Below, piece after piece: positions 62,872-64,000 of a stretch of DNA of 64,000 bases. Position numbers and translations under genes: made by a program. The notes beneath the pieces were generated by a model. That model worked only from the letters and a program-made list of their open reading frames with translations, had not been told where the DNA came from and made no database searches. Position 1 is the stretch's first letter, and each line of letters begins with the position of its first letter. Origin of the DNA: Maritimibacter dapengensis (GTDB taxonomy: Bacteria > Pseudomonadota > Alphaproteobacteria > Rhodobacterales > Rhodobacteraceae); the NCBI RefSeq assembly GCF_019218265.1, contig NZ_JAHUZE010000001.1, positions 868,001-932,000 on the forward strand, given 5' to 3'.

Positions 62872-63092
62872 ATGCGTCCCCTCTCTCGGCAGCCGGAACT
62901 AAAAGTGTAACCTGATATATAACTTAAGCCCCGGTCCGCAGGGGGCGATTGGACAATTCGTCGCCGTCGGTCACGTCTGCTTGAGGAGAACCCGCGCCGA
63001 GCGATGTGAGTTCCCGAAAACCACAGAAAACGACCGGGCATGAAACCATTTCTTGGTCCATTGCGTAGCTTCATCAGACAGGGAGACACGAT
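62872..63092. other. 221-bp divergent region between cydA and the DUF4864 gene
   Basis: Near cydA it is AT-rich (GTTATATATC on the minus strand), a likely -10 region. GCGAT-N10-GTCGC (62945-62964) resembles RegA/PrrA half-sites. I saw no FNR box. Confidence 0.4.
62945..62964. promoter_or_regulatory. Possible RegA/PrrA-type site
   Basis: GCGAT - N10 - GTCGC, 74 bp upstream of the cydA start; RegA/PrrA recognise GCGNC half-sites of variable spacing and control bd oxidase genes in Rhodobacter. The left half deviates by one base. Confidence 0.35.
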
Positions 63093-63509
63093 ATGAGATC
63101 ATTTCTACGTGCTACCGCGTTCTCTGTGGCGCTGTTCCTGCCCTTGCAGGCAACCGCCCAAGAGGGCGCTGAAACCGCCATTCAGGGCGTGATTTCCGAT
63201 CAGTTCGACGCGTTTCTGGACGAGGACGTCAACACGGCCTGGACCTATGCGTCGCCAACCATCCAGATGCTGTTCCGCACGCCCGAGAACTTCGGAGCGA
63301 TGGTTCGGAACGGCTATCCGATGGTCTGGGCGCCGACCGAGACTAAGTTCCTCGAGTTGCGTGACGAGGATGGCGTGCCATGGCAACGCGTACAGGTGCG
63401 CGACGCTGCGGGTCAGTATCATGTGCTGGATTACAAAATGGTCGAAACCCCGGATGGTTGGCTGATCGACGCGGTGGAATTCATCGAGAGCATTGGGGTC
63501 GGCGTCTGA
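63093..63509 (+). CDS. DUF4864 exported protein
   Basis: A 138-residue protein with signal peptide MRSFLRATAFSVALFLPLQATA. The mature domain resembles the SnoaL/NTF2-like DUF4864 family: AIQGVISDQFDAFLDEDVNTAWTYASPTIQ in pieces, FGAMVRNGYPMVW, and the C-terminal YHVLDYKMVETPDGWLIDAVE. These small alpha+beta barrels are periplasmic with no known reaction. AGGGAGA precedes the ATG. It is divergent from cydA. Confidence 0.85.
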   Translation: MRSFLRATAFSVALFLPLQATAQEGAETAIQGVISDQFDAFLDEDVNTAWTYASPTIQMLFRTPENFGAMVRNGYPMVWAPTETKFLELRDEDGVPWQRVQVRDAAGQYHVLDYKMVETPDGWLIDAVEFIESIGVGV

Positions 63510-63548
63510 GGCGTTGACCTCGGAAGAAATTCGGCGTGTGGTGGCGGC

Positions 63549-64000
63549 ATGACCACCGGATACGAACCCCTCGATACGCCGAAGCCGGTGGGCGAGGATA
63601 TCTGGATCGTCGACGGCCCGGCGATCCGTTTCTACGGGATGCCGTTTTCGACGCGGGCAACGATTGTCCGGCTTTCGGACGGCGCGCTCTGGATCCATTC
63701 TCCGACAAAGCTTAATGACCAGCTCGCCGACGCGGCCGCCGCTCTTGGTCCCGTGACACATCTCATTGCACCGAATTGGATACATTACGCCTACGTCCAC
63801 GAGTGGCAGGCCCGCTTTCCCGAGGCTCTGGCCTGGGCTGCGCCGGGTGTGGCGCGTCGGGCTGCCAGGAATGGATTGCCGGGGCGGTTCGACGAGGATC
63901 TTGGGCAAGAGCCTCCCGACCTATGGGTGGGCGAAATCGACCAGATGATCGTTCGTGGGTCAAACGTACATCGCGAGGCGGTGTTTTATCATCGCACGAG
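63549..64000 (+). CDS. DUF4336 protein, 5' part (runs off the window)
   Basis: At least 150 residues from ATG 63549; the 3' end is outside. [17 protein letters not shown], the strand [19 protein letters not shown] and [16 protein letters not shown] match the DUF4336 family, a metallo-beta-lactamase-like fold in which the usual HxHxDH is not conserved ([11 protein letters not shown] here). It is 40 bp after the DUF4864 gene and probably in the same transcript. Confidence 0.75.
   Translation, partial: MTTGYEPLDTPKPVGEDIWIVDGPAIRFYGMPFSTRATIVRLSDGALWIHSPTKLNDQLADAAAALGPVTHLIAPNWIHYAYVHEWQARFPEALAWAAPGVARRAARNGLPGRFDEDLGQEPPDLWVGEIDQMIVRGSNVHREAVFYHRT

Noticed and set aside
1-64000. Integrated prophage, plasmid or restriction/defence island
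   Set aside because: No integrase, phage structural, toxin-antitoxin, restriction or cas genes; the only mobile-type gene is the RAYT.

Overview
The window reads as a chromosomal segment of a high-GC alphaproteobacterium of the order Rhodobacterales (Rhodobacteraceae/roseobacter type). Supporting signs are class I lysyl-tRNA synthetase, the NDUFS4-like complex I subunit, an AMP-ligase resembling the roseobacter DmdB family, a Hint-domain protein tail, a PuuE/UraD fusion next to membrane urate oxidase PuuD, TTTGCAAA boxes beside prpE, and a short intergenic repeat present three times. Genes are dense, both strands are used, and most of the content is ordinary core metabolism.

Layout. 1-7 kb: tail of a Hint-domain protein, complex I accessory subunit, PAP2 phosphatase, alpha/beta hydrolase, glyA divergent from nadK, and an NtrC-like regulator that has lost its key residues. 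7-12.5 kb: prpE with TTTGCAAA operators, a lipid-or-periplasm-targeted hypothetical, and maeB. 12.6-15.9 kb: nucleoside salvage operon cdd-deoB-add-upp (deoA absent). 16-21.6 kb: proline-rich exported protein, an M48-like protein without HEXXH, a DmdB-like acyl-CoA ligase, a sulfotransferase, and a 558-bp intergenic region ending in a strong terminator. 21.6-25.3 kb: urate-to-allantoate-to-glyoxylate purine catabolism (allA, puuE-uraD fusion, hiuH, puuD). 25.5-31.1 kb: histidine genes hisB-hisH, hisA, hisF-hisE, interrupted by two DUF2147 paralogues, a cupin and an SDR. 31.1-33.6 kb: RsmJ-like and RlmB rRNA methyltransferases, a CoA-binding protein, tRNA-Tyr. 33.6-39.8 kb: complete urea ABC transporter urtABCDE. 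40-45 kb: PAP2_3 protein, phospholipase D, FAD oxidoreductase, tRNA-Gly, TetR regulator. 45-51.3 kb: pyruvate carboxylase, a DHA2 multidrug exporter with its divergent MarR regulator and a palindromic operator, DUF1232. 51.2-54.1 kb: a REP-associated transposase bracketed by inverted REP palindromes, ettA, and two very small genes each followed by a terminator. 54.1-64 kb: MarR-GNAT fusion, nadD, dacB, GST, TerB-like, lysK, the cyanide-insensitive type bd oxidase cydAB with a 35-aa subunit, DUF4864, and the start of a DUF4336 gene.

Together the window combines nitrogen scavenging (purines, urea), C3/C4 carbon entry (propionate activation, malic enzyme, pyruvate carboxylase), amino acid and cofactor synthesis, and respiration. 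I did not find a large undescribed multi-gene system. The most noteworthy items are the RAYT/REP locus, the degenerate sigma54-type regulator, the catalytically dead M48-like protein, the small-ORF/terminator unit near 53.7 kb, candidate sRNAs, and several clear operators. Nothing was computed beyond reading the sequence, so family names rest on motif recognition.
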